Assembly: GCA_965238045.1 (NCBI GenBank)
Contig: CBDEGU010000002.1
Span: 1-64,000 of the forward strand
Direction of reading: 5' to 3'
Length of the DNA stretch: 64,000 nt
From: CBDEGU01 sp965238045
GTDB taxonomy: Bacteria; Acidobacteriota; Terriglobia; Bryobacterales; UBA6623
The notes under the pieces were generated by a model, which did no database searches, was not told the DNA's origin, and saw only the letters and a list, made by a program, of their open reading frames with translations. Position numbers and translations under genes: made by a program. This document shows, one piece after another, positions 9,467 through 16,990 of this stretch (position 1 is the first letter of the stretch; the number at the start of each line of letters is the position of its first letter).

Positions 9467-9772
9467 TCACAGCACGAGCAAGGTGACACCCGCGATGGAG
9501 CCTGGGATCACGAACCGGGTCTGGACATGTGCGACCTGCTGGCGGTCTAGATTTGTCCGTAGTTCCTGCCTGACGACCATGGGAACGACAAGTGCGATCA
9601 GGCGAGTATACAGATATACCACCATCAAAAGAACTGCTACCGTTGTGGCCAGATCGTCGCCTGAAAGCTCCGGATTCACCACGTTCAACATCCAGACCAG
9701 GACGAAGGTGCAGGGTAGTGCCACAGCGCCGACCCGGGCGCCTCTATTGAGATCCTTCAGTATTGTCAGCAT
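9467..9772 (-). CDS. Small two-to-three-helix membrane protein, unknown function
   Basis: I choose the ATG at 9772 because AAAGAAGGAG lies 9 nt upstream; the frame extends 37 codons further without a signal. The 101-residue product has hydrophobic segments VGAVALPCTFVLVWML, TTVAVLLMVVYLY and a C-terminal IPGSIAGVTLLVL, typical of a small inner-membrane protein. I recognise no family. It directly precedes the DUF5715 gene on the same strand. Confidence 0.62.
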   Translation of the reverse strand: MLTILKDLNRGARVGAVALPCTFVLVWMLNVVNPELSGDDLATTVAVLLMVVYLYTRLIALVVPMVVRQELRTNLDRQQVAHVQTRFVIPGSIAGVTLLVL

Positions 9773-10500
9773 CCTGAATATCTCCTTCTTTAATCTTCTT
9801 ATTGCGGATCCTGAACCGGGGAACGAACGCAGCCAGAACCTCCCAAACGCAGTGGAACTAGACGACCGAAAACGCAGCCGCAAATGATACCCGGAGCAGC
9901 AGAAGCCATTTAGACCATCCAGTGGGCACTACCCATTCGGCCGAAACATTCAACGCCTTGTGCGGAACAACGGCAACGAGAAGAGCCCCCACCTTGTTTG
10001 CTGCAATCCATACCCGAATCCATTGGGCGCGAATCTGTGACCTCCAGTTCCTCAGATCGCTGGGCAGGTCAGCCGAAACCGGAACGCCGTTTTGGGCCAC
10101 AAAAACTTGCCGCATGCCATACCACAGGGTGTCAACCAGCGCGCAATATGCCCACCCTTCTATACCCCCTCATCGTATCGCTTGAGCAGACTCCAGCACT
10201 GAAGCGACTGTGTTTTTCTTCCCGGAGAACACAAGGCGAAACCCTTAAAGTCCTGACATTCGTCCCCGAGGATGTCCGGAGTTCCGTTGAAACAAGCGGT
10301 TCCCCATAAACGGTTCACAAGACCACAAATAAGCTAACCAACGCCCTCTCAACAACTCCCATCCGCCAGCCTCCCAACCACGAGGGCGAAGACCGTTGCA
10401 TCGCGGGCGGGAGTCGGCTATCCTATCCTTGCCAGGACAGCCAAAAAGGAAATCCTGGATCACGAGAAGCGCGCCAGCGCCGGCAAAGGAGCCCAAGTCA
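9773..10500. other. Intergenic region with a mobile-element end remnant
   Basis: No convincing gene is seen. Part of this stretch is less GC-rich than its neighbours. Positions 10310-10380 resemble 12105-12165 (shared CACAAATAAGCTAACC and CATCCGCCAGCC in the same order). I read both as remains of the same insertion-sequence end, because the second copy sits next to an IstB fragment. Confidence 0.45.
10310..10380. repeat. Solo copy of the IS21-type end-like repeat
   Basis: It shares CACAAATAAGCTAACC and, about 25 bp later, CATCCGCCAGCC with 12105-12165 in direct orientation. The pair brackets the enolase-superfamily gene at 10501-11652. Confidence 0.5.
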
Positions 10501-11652
10501 ATGAAACCTTCCAGCTTGTCTCGCCGTAATTTGCTCGCATCCGCAACAGGGGCCGCCGGTCTCGCGGCACTGCCTTCCTCCGCCGTGGGTAAGACGGAGC
10601 GACTCAAGATCACCAAGATCGAAATGTTCCGCGTGGCCGTTCCCATGCAGGACGACATCATCTACAGTCCGGAATACGTCGAGACGCCGCTCTTCTCGAT
10701 GGTTCCCAAATGGATACTCAAGGTCCATACCGACTCGGGCCTCATCGGCATTGGTGAGTCGGGAAGAGGCGCGGACGGCGCCCGAATCCGCAAGACCGCC
10801 GACGCCATCATCGGCAAGAATGTCTTTGACTTCAATCTGACCAGCCTCGATCTCCCGGATCGTCATGGGGCCGAGGCCTTTGAGGCCGCTCTCTATGACA
10901 TCGTCGGCAAAGCGGTCGGCTGGCCTGTCTACCGCTTGCTTGGCGGGCTGGCCCAGCGCAAAGTCTTAGTTGGTTACTGGTGTGGCCGGAAGAACGCGCA
11001 AGACATGCGTCGCGTCGCCCAGCGGGCCAAGGCAGGCAATTTCACCACCATCAAGATTAAGTGCAAGCTCGAGGACGCGGTCGTGGACGTCATCGGGGCC
11101 ATCGCCGACGAAGCTCCGGGGATCAAAGCGATTGTCGATCCCAATGAACGTTTCTACTCCTACGAGCAAGCTCTGCCGCTCGCTAAGGAACTCGACCGCA
11201 TCGGTAACATGCTGGTTCTCGAGGACGCTTTCCCAAAGAAAGATCACGAGGGCTATCGGAAACTGCGCGACCAGGTCAGCTACATGGTTTGCCACCACCA
11301 GAGCAATCCGCTGGAGATGATCCGGGCTTACTCGGCCGGCGCCTGCGATATGTTCAATACCTCGCCCGCGAGCATGCCTGCTTTCGTCGCGAACTGCTAC
11401 CTTGCGCGGGCCATGAAGTACGAGGTCTGGCACGGCTCCTCCCACGACATGGGCATCCGGGACGCCTCCTACTTGCACGCCTGCGCGGCGGCGAGCAATT
11501 GCACTTACCCGAGCGACATTTTGAGCTACCAGCGTGTCGACGACCTCATCGTTGAGCCGATCGAGATCAGAGACAGCTACGCCATCGTCAGCGACAGGCC
11601 CGGCCTCGGTGTCGAGCTCGATGACGACGCCGTCAAGAAATATGCCGTCTAA
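10501..11652 (+). CDS. Tat-exported mandelate racemase / muconate lactonizing (enolase superfamily) enzyme
   Basis: The start at 10501 is set by AAAGGAG 8 nt upstream and by the Tat signal that follows (SRRNLLASATGAAGLAALPSS). The 383-residue protein has an enolase-superfamily capping domain and barrel: a K-x-K-like segment in TTIKIKCKLED, the metal-ligand region AIVDPNERF, then VLEDAFPKK. Members abstract the alpha-proton of a carboxylate, typically of sugar acids. The third metal ligand is less clear here, and the substrate is unknown. The protein is flanked by mobile-element remnants on both sides. Export by Tat fits a cofactor-loaded or folded enzyme. Confidence 0.85.
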   Translation: MKPSSLSRRNLLASATGAAGLAALPSSAVGKTERLKITKIEMFRVAVPMQDDIIYSPEYVETPLFSMVPKWILKVHTDSGLIGIGESGRGADGARIRKTADAIIGKNVFDFNLTSLDLPDRHGAEAFEAALYDIVGKAVGWPVYRLLGGLAQRKVLVGYWCGRKNAQDMRRVAQRAKAGNFTTIKIKCKLEDAVVDVIGAIADEAPGIKAIVDPNERFYSYEQALPLAKELDRIGNMLVLEDAFPKKDHEGYRKLRDQVSYMVCHHQSNPLEMIRAYSAGACDMFNTSPASMPAFVANCYLARAMKYEVWHGSSHDMGIRDASYLHACAAASNCTYPSDILSYQRVDDLIVEPIEIRDSYAIVSDRPGLGVELDDDAVKKYAV

Positions 11653-11773
11653 ACGGGGATGGTTATGAAGGGTTGAGCCGTTCCCGCGACGTTGACCGAT
11701 CTGCACCTGGAAGGCGTGAAAGAATCGGGACTGCCACAAGCGCTGGCGAAACACTCTCTGATTCGCAAGAACT

Positions 11774-11955
11774 TAGCCCGCATTTCTCACCACCTGGCGA
11801 CCGAAGCACATGAGAGGCCCGCCATTACTTCGTTGCGCTTGCTCGCCGTGCTCAACGTACTGTCAAGTACGCCTGCGCTCGTCAAGCGGCGCGCGCCTCG
11901 TACTGACGCGCCTCTCACGCACTTCGCATCACCACGTGATGAGAACAGCGGGTTA
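11774..11955. repeat. MITE-like repeat, copy A (about 182 bp, terminal inverted repeats)
   Basis: The left end reads TAGCCCGCATTTCTCACCAC and the right end, reversed, reads TAACCCGCTGTTCTCATCAC, so the ends form imperfect inverted repeats of about 20 bp. The interior is closely related to 23571-23748, including the shared stretch CTCGTCAAGCGGCGCGCG. It encodes nothing recognisable. Confidence 0.75.
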
Positions 11956-12104
11956 GGTGATGCGCGGCTGGCTGCCGCAGCATTCTTTCACAGCTTTCTG
12001 GCGCCTCTCGCGGCGCCGCGCCCAGGGGACTGCCTCCAGGCGCTTCTCACCGAGCGCCTGTCCGCCGTCGTCAACCCGGCGCGGCGGCTACCCCATACCC
12101 GGAT

Positions 12105-12165
12105 CACGAGATCACAAATAAGCTAACCGGTGTTTTCACAGCCACCTCCATCCGCCAGCCCCCGC
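12105..12165. repeat. IS21-type end-like repeat next to the IstB fragment
   Basis: This is the second copy of the CACAAATAAGCTAACC ... CATCCGCCAGCC repeat, lying immediately downstream (minus-strand sense) of the IstB remnant. That position supports an IS terminal origin. Confidence 0.45.
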
Positions 12166-12299
12166 CAACCCCGCTCACCTGCGGTAAGCTGGTCGCGAAC
12201 GCCCAGCGCCACAATGCCCTCCGCCAGCCGGCCGTCCATGGCCGGCCCCCCGGGGGCTCGGGCCGAGGAAGGACGTTTCCGGGAACCCTTTCCCTGCTG

Positions 12300-12359
12300 G
12301 AGACGGCAGCTCTCGCCGTTCATCTCCAAGATATGGACGTGGTGGGTGAGACTATCCAA
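12300..12359 (-). pseudogene. IstB (IS21 helper ATPase) C-terminal fragment
   Basis: The minus-strand translation LDSLTHHVHILEMNGESCRL matches the conserved C-terminal stretch of IS21-family IstB (typically LDRLTHHVHILEMNGESYRL). Only about 20 conserved codons remain. The following residues in frame are Arg/Pro-rich without clear homology. It abuts the IS6-type fragment at the other end. Confidence 0.72.
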
Positions 12360-12522
12360 ACTTCCGGCGCCAGGATCGAGTGGCTCCCCAGGATGCGGTG
12401 ACGCCGCTCTCAGCGAGAAGGCCTCTGGCATCGCGAAAGCTCAGGGTGAACCGATGGTGCAGCCAAACGGCATGGCTGATGATCTCGGGTGGAAAGCAGT
12501 GGCGCCGGTACGGTGATTCCAT
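12352..12522 (-). pseudogene. IS6-family transposase N-terminal fragment
   Basis: The translation ESPYRRHCFPPEIISHAVWL and then FRDARGLLAESGVTAS has the conserved start of IS6/IS26-type transposases (YRRHRFPPEII.HAVWLY and so on). It ends in WRRKFG at a TAG stop, and within 6-8 bp the sequence continues as IstB in another frame. The DDE domain is gone. This is a chimeric junction between two IS families. Confidence 0.72.
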
Positions 12523-12625
12523 CGGCCCATTGTCGCCGACCGCCGTCAACTTGACAGAGCCGCGACCTGCAACACGCGCTTCCGTTCGAGATCGTTGCCG
12601 GCGAAAACCCAGAAGAGTCAAGAAA

Positions 12626-12653
12626 AAGGGCCACGCTCATGAGCGTGGCCCTT
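12626..12653 (-). terminator. Perfect 28-bp palindrome with T-run: rho-independent terminator (minus strand)
   Basis: AAGGGCCACGCTC pairs with GAGCGTGGCCCTT around a central ATGA-type turn. Read on the minus strand it is followed by TTTCTTGA. It sits about 70 bp past the stop of the truncated gene at 12722, so it probably was that gene's terminator. Confidence 0.8.
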
Positions 12654-12721
12654 CTAAGCTTACGGTAATTCTCGGCGGCTCTCCCCAGGCCAGTCCGCAA
12701 CGCGGGGATCGCCGGCCAAGG

Positions 12722-12926
12722 CTACTTCACACAGATGGTCTGGGCGCCCTCGAACTCGGCGCCGTTGAGCAACGCACCGGTCAGGGTCACCTCGATATCT
12801 CCACTTGGCAGCACGGGGGCGCTGTCGTCGATGTTTACGACCACATCGGTGAAGGTGTCCAGATTGAGGTCGGAGAACTCTACCTGGAAGTTGCCGCTCT
12901 GGCCAGCCATTTTTACGGTAAGGCTC
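12722..12926 (-). pseudogene. C-terminal fragment of an unidentified (probably secreted) protein cut by an IS
   Basis: The frame reads LTVKMAGQSGNFQVEFSDLN and on to EFEGAQTICVK before a stop at 12722. The beta-rich, Asp/Asn/Thr-rich composition looks like a real extracellular domain. The frame enters the IS903-type element at 12927, where homology must end; only about 67 codons are left. A terminator lies just downstream. I do not recognise the family. Confidence 0.6.
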
Positions 12927-14039
12927 GGCGCTGTTGCATGATTCAACTGCGGCGCGAGTGGGGGCGCTTTTCCAACTTCTCGTTCAGGACACCACAGCGC
13001 AGGATTTCGGCCTACCCAGCTCGGCCATCCGGTTGAGGATGTGACACCCGATCGCAACTTCTCTCCTTTGTGCCTTGCCGTGCCTCGCCTTCAATCCGCC
13101 TCCGAGCACGGACTTGTATCGGAAGAAGCTGTTTTCAACGCGCGCCTGCTGTCGGTAGCCCGACTCCTTCTGCCACTCTCGTCGCCCGACCTGGCGAATC
13201 CTCTCAAGAGCCGTGTCACGCTGCGCCCATGGGCCGTCCGTTGGCCCCGCCGACACCGCGGAGCGACGAGGGGGAATCACAATCACGACGTTCTCTGTAC
13301 CGGCCGCGCTGAGTTGATCGTAGACTGACCTGTGGTCGTAGGCTCCGTCTGCGGTGAAACGCCGGCTGGGAACCTCGATTGTGTCGAGAAGAGCAGGGAG
13401 TGTGGAGGCGTCGTCCCGGCTGCTCGCTGTGAGTTCGGCCGCCACAATGAACCCCTCGGCATCCACCCCGATGTGCAGCTTCCGCCAATCCCGGCGTTTC
13501 TTTGATGCCTTGTGCTTGTGCGCGTTCCATTCGCCGCAACCCAGAATCTTCAGCCCTGTGGAATCGACGATCAAGTCGATCGGGCCGTCATAGGATCGGG
13601 TCAGGGGCGGCACCGCAACGATTTGGTTCCGGCGCGAGAGTGTGGTGTGGTCCGGGGCCTTGAGGTTGAGGCCCATCAAGCGGAGCAGCGAGTCCAGGAA
13701 CCCCTCGGTCTGGCGGAGCGGCAGGCTGAAGACGACCCGCAGCGTCAACGCGGTCCGGACCGCGAGGTTCGAGTACCGCCGCTGGCCTCCGCGAAGACCG
13801 TTCTTCGGTGGTACCCACGCGGCAATTGCATCCTCGCTCAGCCAGATCGTGACGTCGCCGCGGCTCCTGAGGCCACGCTCGTACTCCCTCCAGTTCCGGA
13901 TTCTGTACTTCTTCTTATACTGGCGGTTGACTCGGCTCGACTTCGCTGCGACCATGACGTTACCCCCGATCTCTATGATGGACTGGACCCCACCCCCGCC
14001 GCTAGCGTGCTCGCTTACACCGATTCATGCACCAACGCC
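12927..14039 (-). mobile_element. IS5-family (IS903-type) insertion sequence, about 1.11 kb
   Basis: The ends are inverted repeats: GGCGCTGTTGCATGATTCAA at 12927 and, reversed, GGCGTTGGTGCATGAATCGG ending at 14039, close to the IS903-group pattern. Size and one transposase gene fit the group. The group normally makes 9-bp target duplications, yet the flanks (GTAAGGCTC on the left, ACGTGATGT on the right) do not match. The two sides carry pieces of different genes. Confidence 0.85.
12984..13955 (-). CDS. IS5-family (IS903-type) DDE transposase
   Basis: This 323-residue transposase has the first Asp in LIVDSTGLKI, the second in FTADGAYDHRS and the Glu in RVENSFFRYKSVLGGGLKAR. The last is the conserved Y-(2)-R-(3)-E-(6)-K-type C1 motif of IS4/IS5-like enzymes, slightly diverged. 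The N-terminal Lys/Arg-rich region is probably DNA-binding. The frame is intact, so the element may still be able to move. Confidence 0.92.
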   Translation of the reverse strand: MVAAKSSRVNRQYKKKYRIRNWREYERGLRSRGDVTIWLSEDAIAAWVPPKNGLRGGQRRYSNLAVRTALTLRVVFSLPLRQTEGFLDSLLRLMGLNLKAPDHTTLSRRNQIVAVPPLTRSYDGPIDLIVDSTGLKILGCGEWNAHKHKASKKRRDWRKLHIGVDAEGFIVAAELTASSRDDASTLPALLDTIEVPSRRFTADGAYDHRSVYDQLSAAGTENVVIVIPPRRSAVSAGPTDGPWAQRDTALERIRQVGRREWQKESGYRQQARVENSFFRYKSVLGGGLKARHGKAQRREVAIGCHILNRMAELGRPKSCAVVS

Positions 14040-14163
14040 ACGTGATGTCGATAAGCCGGTAGACGCCGCCAAAGGGAACCGCCGGCTTGGCGATGTCTTT
14101 CGTCAAAGGAAACAGCCGTTCGCCAGCGCCGCCGGCCAGCATGACGGTCAAGATCTTGTTCAT
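14040..14163 (-). pseudogene. glgC: glgC (ADP-glucose pyrophosphorylase) N-terminal stub truncated by the IS
   Basis: From the ATG at 14163 the translation begins MNKILTVMLAGGAGERLFPL and continues with AKPAVPFGGVYRLIDIT, the diagnostic nucleotide-binding N-terminus of GlgC. After 41 codons the frame hits the IS903-type inverted repeat and the remaining nine-tenths of the enzyme is absent. The other side of the IS is not glgC, so the gene was deleted, not merely interrupted. If no other copy exists, glycogen synthesis would be affected. Confidence 0.85.
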
Positions 14164-14257
14164 CGAAGGGCTGGGAGATTTCACTGTTGCTCCGCGCAAT
14201 GGGTCAAGGGGTCATTCGTCGAGGGGAAACGCCCCGCCGCCAACTCTCCTATTATCG

Positions 14258-14306
14258 GAAATGTGGGATTGCAGGTTTATACCTGCACGCCACATTCCAT
14301 TTCTGT
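14258..14306. other. Hairpin-forming inverted repeat between glgC stub and hemW
   Basis: GTGG...GCAGGT, a TTAT loop, then ACCTGC...CCAC can fold into an interrupted stem, with outer GAAAT/ATTTC arms extending it. It lies in the divergent promoter region; the role is unknown. Confidence 0.45.
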
Positions 14307-14410
14307 TTTCTGACGAGGCTGATATCCTAACCGGCAGGATGTCTGTGCTCCATTGTCAGCCGTAGTTTCTTGGCGCGGCGGAGAAGCCGGCTCACTCAAG
14401 GTATCTCGCC

Positions 14411-15595
14411 ATGGCAGCCATCGATTCCCCGCAGACGAGCGCCGCCGGCACGAGTGGAATCTACATCTCCTATCCTTTCTGCGAACAGAAGTGCACCTAC
14501 TGCCATTTCTCCTCCGGCGTATTCCCGCGCCACTGGGAGCGGGACTATCTCGATGCTCTGATCGCGGAAATCAATGCCGCCCAATACCCGGCGCCGCCCG
14601 ATACTCTCTATCTGGGGGGAGGCACGCCCAGCCGGATTGAGATTCCAGAGCTGGCGAGGCTCCTCGATCGGCTGCCCGTGTCGAGGTGGCGGGAAGCGAC
14701 GATCGAAGCCAGCCCGGGAACCATCACAAGGCCCAAGGCCCATGGCTGGGCGCAGCTCGGCATTACGAGGGTGAGCCTCGGCGTGCAGTCCTTTGTGCCG
14801 GCCGAGGCCGCCGCCGCGGGACGCAAGCACACGCCCGCCCAAGTCGCCGGCGAAGTGGCCCTGCTTCGCGAAGCGGGCATCGCGGACATCAGCATTGACC
14901 TTCTCGCCGGACTGGCCTATCAGAGCGAAGCGAGCTGGCGCGAATCGCTGGATTGGATCGAACGCATCGGCCCCGGCCACGTCTCGATCTACATGCTCGA
15001 GGTCGATGACCAAAGCCGGCTCGGCCGTGAGATTCGCGGGAACGGAACACGCTACGGCGCCTCAGAGGTTCCGAGCGACGACGAGATCGCCTCCTTCTAT
15101 GCGCTGGCCACCCGCCGGCTGGAGGCTCAATCGCTCCGCCGTTATGAAATCTCGAACTTCGCCCGGCCAGGACGAGAATCCTTGCACAACCTCAAGTACT
15201 GGAACATGGCGCCGTATCTGGGCTTCGGCGCCGACGCCCACTCCTTCAACGGCACTCACCGCTGGGGCAATGTCGCCATGCCCGAGCAATACATCGCGCG
15301 CTGGCGCAGTGGCCAGGATCCCAGGCGATCGGTCGAACGCATCGACGAGCGCCGCCGTCTCGAAGACCGCTTCCTTACCGGTTTGCGCCAGACCGCCGGG
15401 CTGCGCGTCACGCCGGATGAAATTGCTTGCTACCAAGAATCCATCGAAGCCATGGAGAGAAAGGGCTGGATCGAACTTCACGACGGTGACACCCTGCGGC
15501 TTACCGCCGAGGGTGTTTTGTTCTCCAACGAAGTATTCCAGCAATTCTTGCTGGATCCCGTGTCCGCTGGGCAGGGCCGTCGCGAAACGGCTTGA
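14411..15595 (+). CDS. hemW: HemW-like radical SAM protein
   Basis: This 394-residue protein has the radical-SAM cluster PFCEQKCTYCHF (Cys24, 28, 31), SAM-binding LYLGGGTPSRI, and LHNLKYWNMAPYLGFGADAH, which contains the HNxxYW motif typical of HemW. HemW binds haem and acts as a haem chaperone; it differs from true HemN coproporphyrinogen dehydrogenase. A C-terminal HemN/HemW winged domain is present (RLTAEGVLFSNEVF). The start at 14411 gives a normal length. It is divergent from the glgC stub. The haem-chaperone role is taken from the family, not shown here. Confidence 0.9.
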   Translation: MAAIDSPQTSAAGTSGIYISYPFCEQKCTYCHFSSGVFPRHWERDYLDALIAEINAAQYPAPPDTLYLGGGTPSRIEIPELARLLDRLPVSRWREATIEASPGTITRPKAHGWAQLGITRVSLGVQSFVPAEAAAAGRKHTPAQVAGEVALLREAGIADISIDLLAGLAYQSEASWRESLDWIERIGPGHVSIYMLEVDDQSRLGREIRGNGTRYGASEVPSDDEIASFYALATRRLEAQSLRRYEISNFARPGRESLHNLKYWNMAPYLGFGADAHSFNGTHRWGNVAMPEQYIARWRSGQDPRRSVERIDERRRLEDRFLTGLRQTAGLRVTPDEIACYQESIEAMERKGWIELHDGDTLRLTAEGVLFSNEVFQQFLLDPVSAGQGRRETA

Positions 15596-15693
15596 CCTGG
15601 CGACGCGGGATCTGTTGCGGTCCATAGGTATGCCAACCTAGTGTTTTCGTCTTGGACCTTAGTTTTTTGAGGTTTACTAGTACCTATGGCCTA

Positions 15694-15723
15694 TTGTCTG
15701 AATGGTCCTATCTGGTAGATAAT
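15694..15723 (+). promoter_or_regulatory. Candidate sigma70-type promoter for the Flp pilin array
   Basis: TTGTCT at 15694-15699 and GATAAT at 15718-15723 are separated by 18 bp, about 75 bp before the first pilin ATG. The local sequence is AT-richer than its surroundings. The match is only moderate. Confidence 0.35.
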
Positions 15724-15796
15724 CTTTGCAGACACAGAGTTTCGTTACAGACCCGGCGCCCAATCGGCACCAGTGACTAGCGACCGAGGATCCCGC

Positions 15797-16006
15797 ATGT
15801 CCGGAAAATTTATCAGCAAACTGCGAAGACTCATCCGTGACGCGACGGGCCAGGACATGGTCGAGTATGCCTTGCTCGCGGGATTCGTCGCGGTCGCGGC
15901 CGCCGCGACCCTGCCCGGCATATCTCACAACCTTTGGCACATCTTCGACAACCTCGAAGAAGTGGTCGAAGAAGCGGCGGAAGCGGGTACCAACAAGAAA
16001 GGCTAG
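15797..16006 (+). CDS. Flp/Fap-type pilin 1
   Basis: I start at the ATG 15797; a GTG-led extension of 8 codons is possible. The short basic leader (MSGKFISKLRRLIRDATG) is followed by QDMVEYALLAGFVAVAAAAT, the classic Flp prepilin site with cleavage after Gly and Glu5-Tyr6. The tail is short and acidic. Flp pilins are processed by a TadV-type peptidase and assembled by the Tad machinery; none of those genes is in the window. It is the first of three tandem genes whose starts are exactly 271 bp apart. Confidence 0.88.
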   Translation: MSGKFISKLRRLIRDATGQDMVEYALLAGFVAVAAAATLPGISHNLWHIFDNLEEVVEEAAEAGTNKKG

Positions 16007-16067
16007 TCTCCGACAAATGAGGCAGCGGCGAAGCAGAGTTGAGGATTTGCAGTTAAGGATTTCACAA

Positions 16068-16316
16068 ATGAAACCAGGACTCCTATCGGTATTGCGAAGG
16101 TTCATGCGCGACAGCTCGGGGCTGGACATGGTTAAATACGCCTTGATCGCGGGATTTGTCGCGGTGGCGACGGTTGCGAGCCTGCCCCGCATACCTCGCA
16201 ATTTTGAGCACATCTACAATAACATTCAATCCGCGATCGTCGGCGCGGATGACGCGGGCCAGACCCCGTCGAGAGCCCAACCAGCGCAATCGGCGGCGGC
16301 GAAGCAGCGTTGGTGA
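16068..16316 (+). CDS. Flp-type pilin 2 with Lys in place of Glu5
   Basis: MKPGLLSVLRRFMRDSSG is followed by LDMVKYALIAGFVAVATVAS. It aligns with the other two pilins without gaps at the cleavage site, but the residue at mature position 5 is Lys (AAA) instead of the near-invariant Glu. Glu5 helps registration during type IV-like pilus assembly. This pilin may therefore be non-assembling, a minor or capping subunit, or decaying. Its C-terminus is longer because the frame runs through the duplicated spacer (AQSAAAKQRW). The reading frame is otherwise intact. Confidence 0.82.
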   Translation: MKPGLLSVLRRFMRDSSGLDMVKYALIAGFVAVATVASLPRIPRNFEHIYNNIQSAIVGADDAGQTPSRAQPAQSAAAKQRW

Positions 16317-16338
16317 TTTTCAACTCAGTATTTCGTAC

Positions 16339-16569
16339 ATGAAAGCGGGACTCCTATCCGCATTCCGAAGGTTCATCCGTGACACGACGGGCCAGGACAT
16401 GGTTGAGTACGCCTTGCTCGCTGGATTCGTCGCGGCGGTTGCGAGCCTGCCCGGCATAGCTCACAATCTGGAACACGCCTACAACAACGTCAAGCCCGTG
16501 GTCGTTGCGGAGGCGCGCGCGGGCAGCAGCTCGGCCAGCCCGACGGCGCCGGATGGCACCGCCCCATAG
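16339..16569 (+). CDS. Flp-type pilin 3
   Basis: MKAGLLSAFRRFIRDTTG then QDMVEYALLAGFVAAVASLP: a canonical Flp site with Glu5 retained. Two or three residues are missing in the hydrophobic helix compared with pilins 1 and 2 (AAVAS instead of AVATVAS). The tail is Ala/Ser/Pro-rich. It begins 22 bp after the stop of pilin 2, probably in the same transcript. Confidence 0.86.
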   Translation: MKAGLLSAFRRFIRDTTGQDMVEYALLAGFVAAVASLPGIAHNLEHAYNNVKPVVVAEARAGSSSASPTAPDGTAP

Positions 16570-16990
16570 CCAGATCCATCTCTCCAGCGTCTGCCGTTTC
16601 GCGTGCGAACCCCGGTCTTGAGGATTGAATCCCAGCCGTGAATTAGCACCTCGTCTTCGGCGCCTGTGCGGGGCGCGAGTGCGGCTGGCAATTCTTCGAC
16701 GATTCATGAGTACCGGTAGTCCCTTGGGTGCACTAGGGGGCTTTCCCCTAAGGCTGTCGCCGTTTCCCGCACTTAGCTAGCCAAGAATCGGGAGAGGTCT
16801 TCCGGCGCCAGAACAGACTCTCTGCCGCCAGGTCCACGCCTCCCGGCAAAAGCAGGTGCGAAGCCGGGGCCGGAACGCAGCTATTTCGATTTCTTCTGGT
16901 GGCGGCTTTTGTTTCCCACGTTTTCTCGCTATCCTCAAGGGAACATCTTCAAGAGAATCCACGAAACGAAGGCCCGAAAGCGAAACTGCC
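16570..16990. other. Intergenic region with a small palindrome
   Basis: No supported gene. At 16733-16750 TAGGGG-GCTTT-CCCCTA forms a short inverted repeat. A related sequence (CTAGGGATTCCCCTTAGGG) occurs at 50698-50716. It may be a regulator site or the terminator of the pilin array; neither is proven. Confidence 0.4.

Larger units (their letters stand above)
11653..12299. other. Non-coding stretch made of mobile-element remnants
   Basis: No supported gene. It holds the MITE-like repeat (11774-11955), the IS21-type end-like repeat (12105-12165) and an IstB tail further on. A 144-codon open frame across it (11692-12126) translates the repeat and is not credible as a protein. Confidence 0.6.
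15797..16569 (+). repeat. Tandem array of three Flp pilin units, 271-bp period
   Basis: The three pilin ATGs lie at 15797, 16068 and 16339, so both intervals are 271 bp. The spacers are also related: GGCGAAGCAG followed by a GATTT(G/T)CA-like stretch precedes genes 2 and 3. This indicates tandem duplication of a gene-plus-spacer unit, with later divergence. Confidence 0.8.

Noticed and set aside
9858..10115. 85-codon minus-strand frame upstream of the small membrane protein
   Set aside because: It has some hydrophobic stretches but no start signal and no similarity I recognise; left as intergenic.
11692..12126. 144-codon frame across the MITE-like repeat
   Set aside because: Most of it translates the non-coding repeat; the related copy at 23571 does not keep the same frame.
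12918..14048. 9-bp target duplication of the IS903-type element
   Set aside because: GTAAGGCTC and ACGTGATGT do not match; I therefore treat the flanks as non-homologous.
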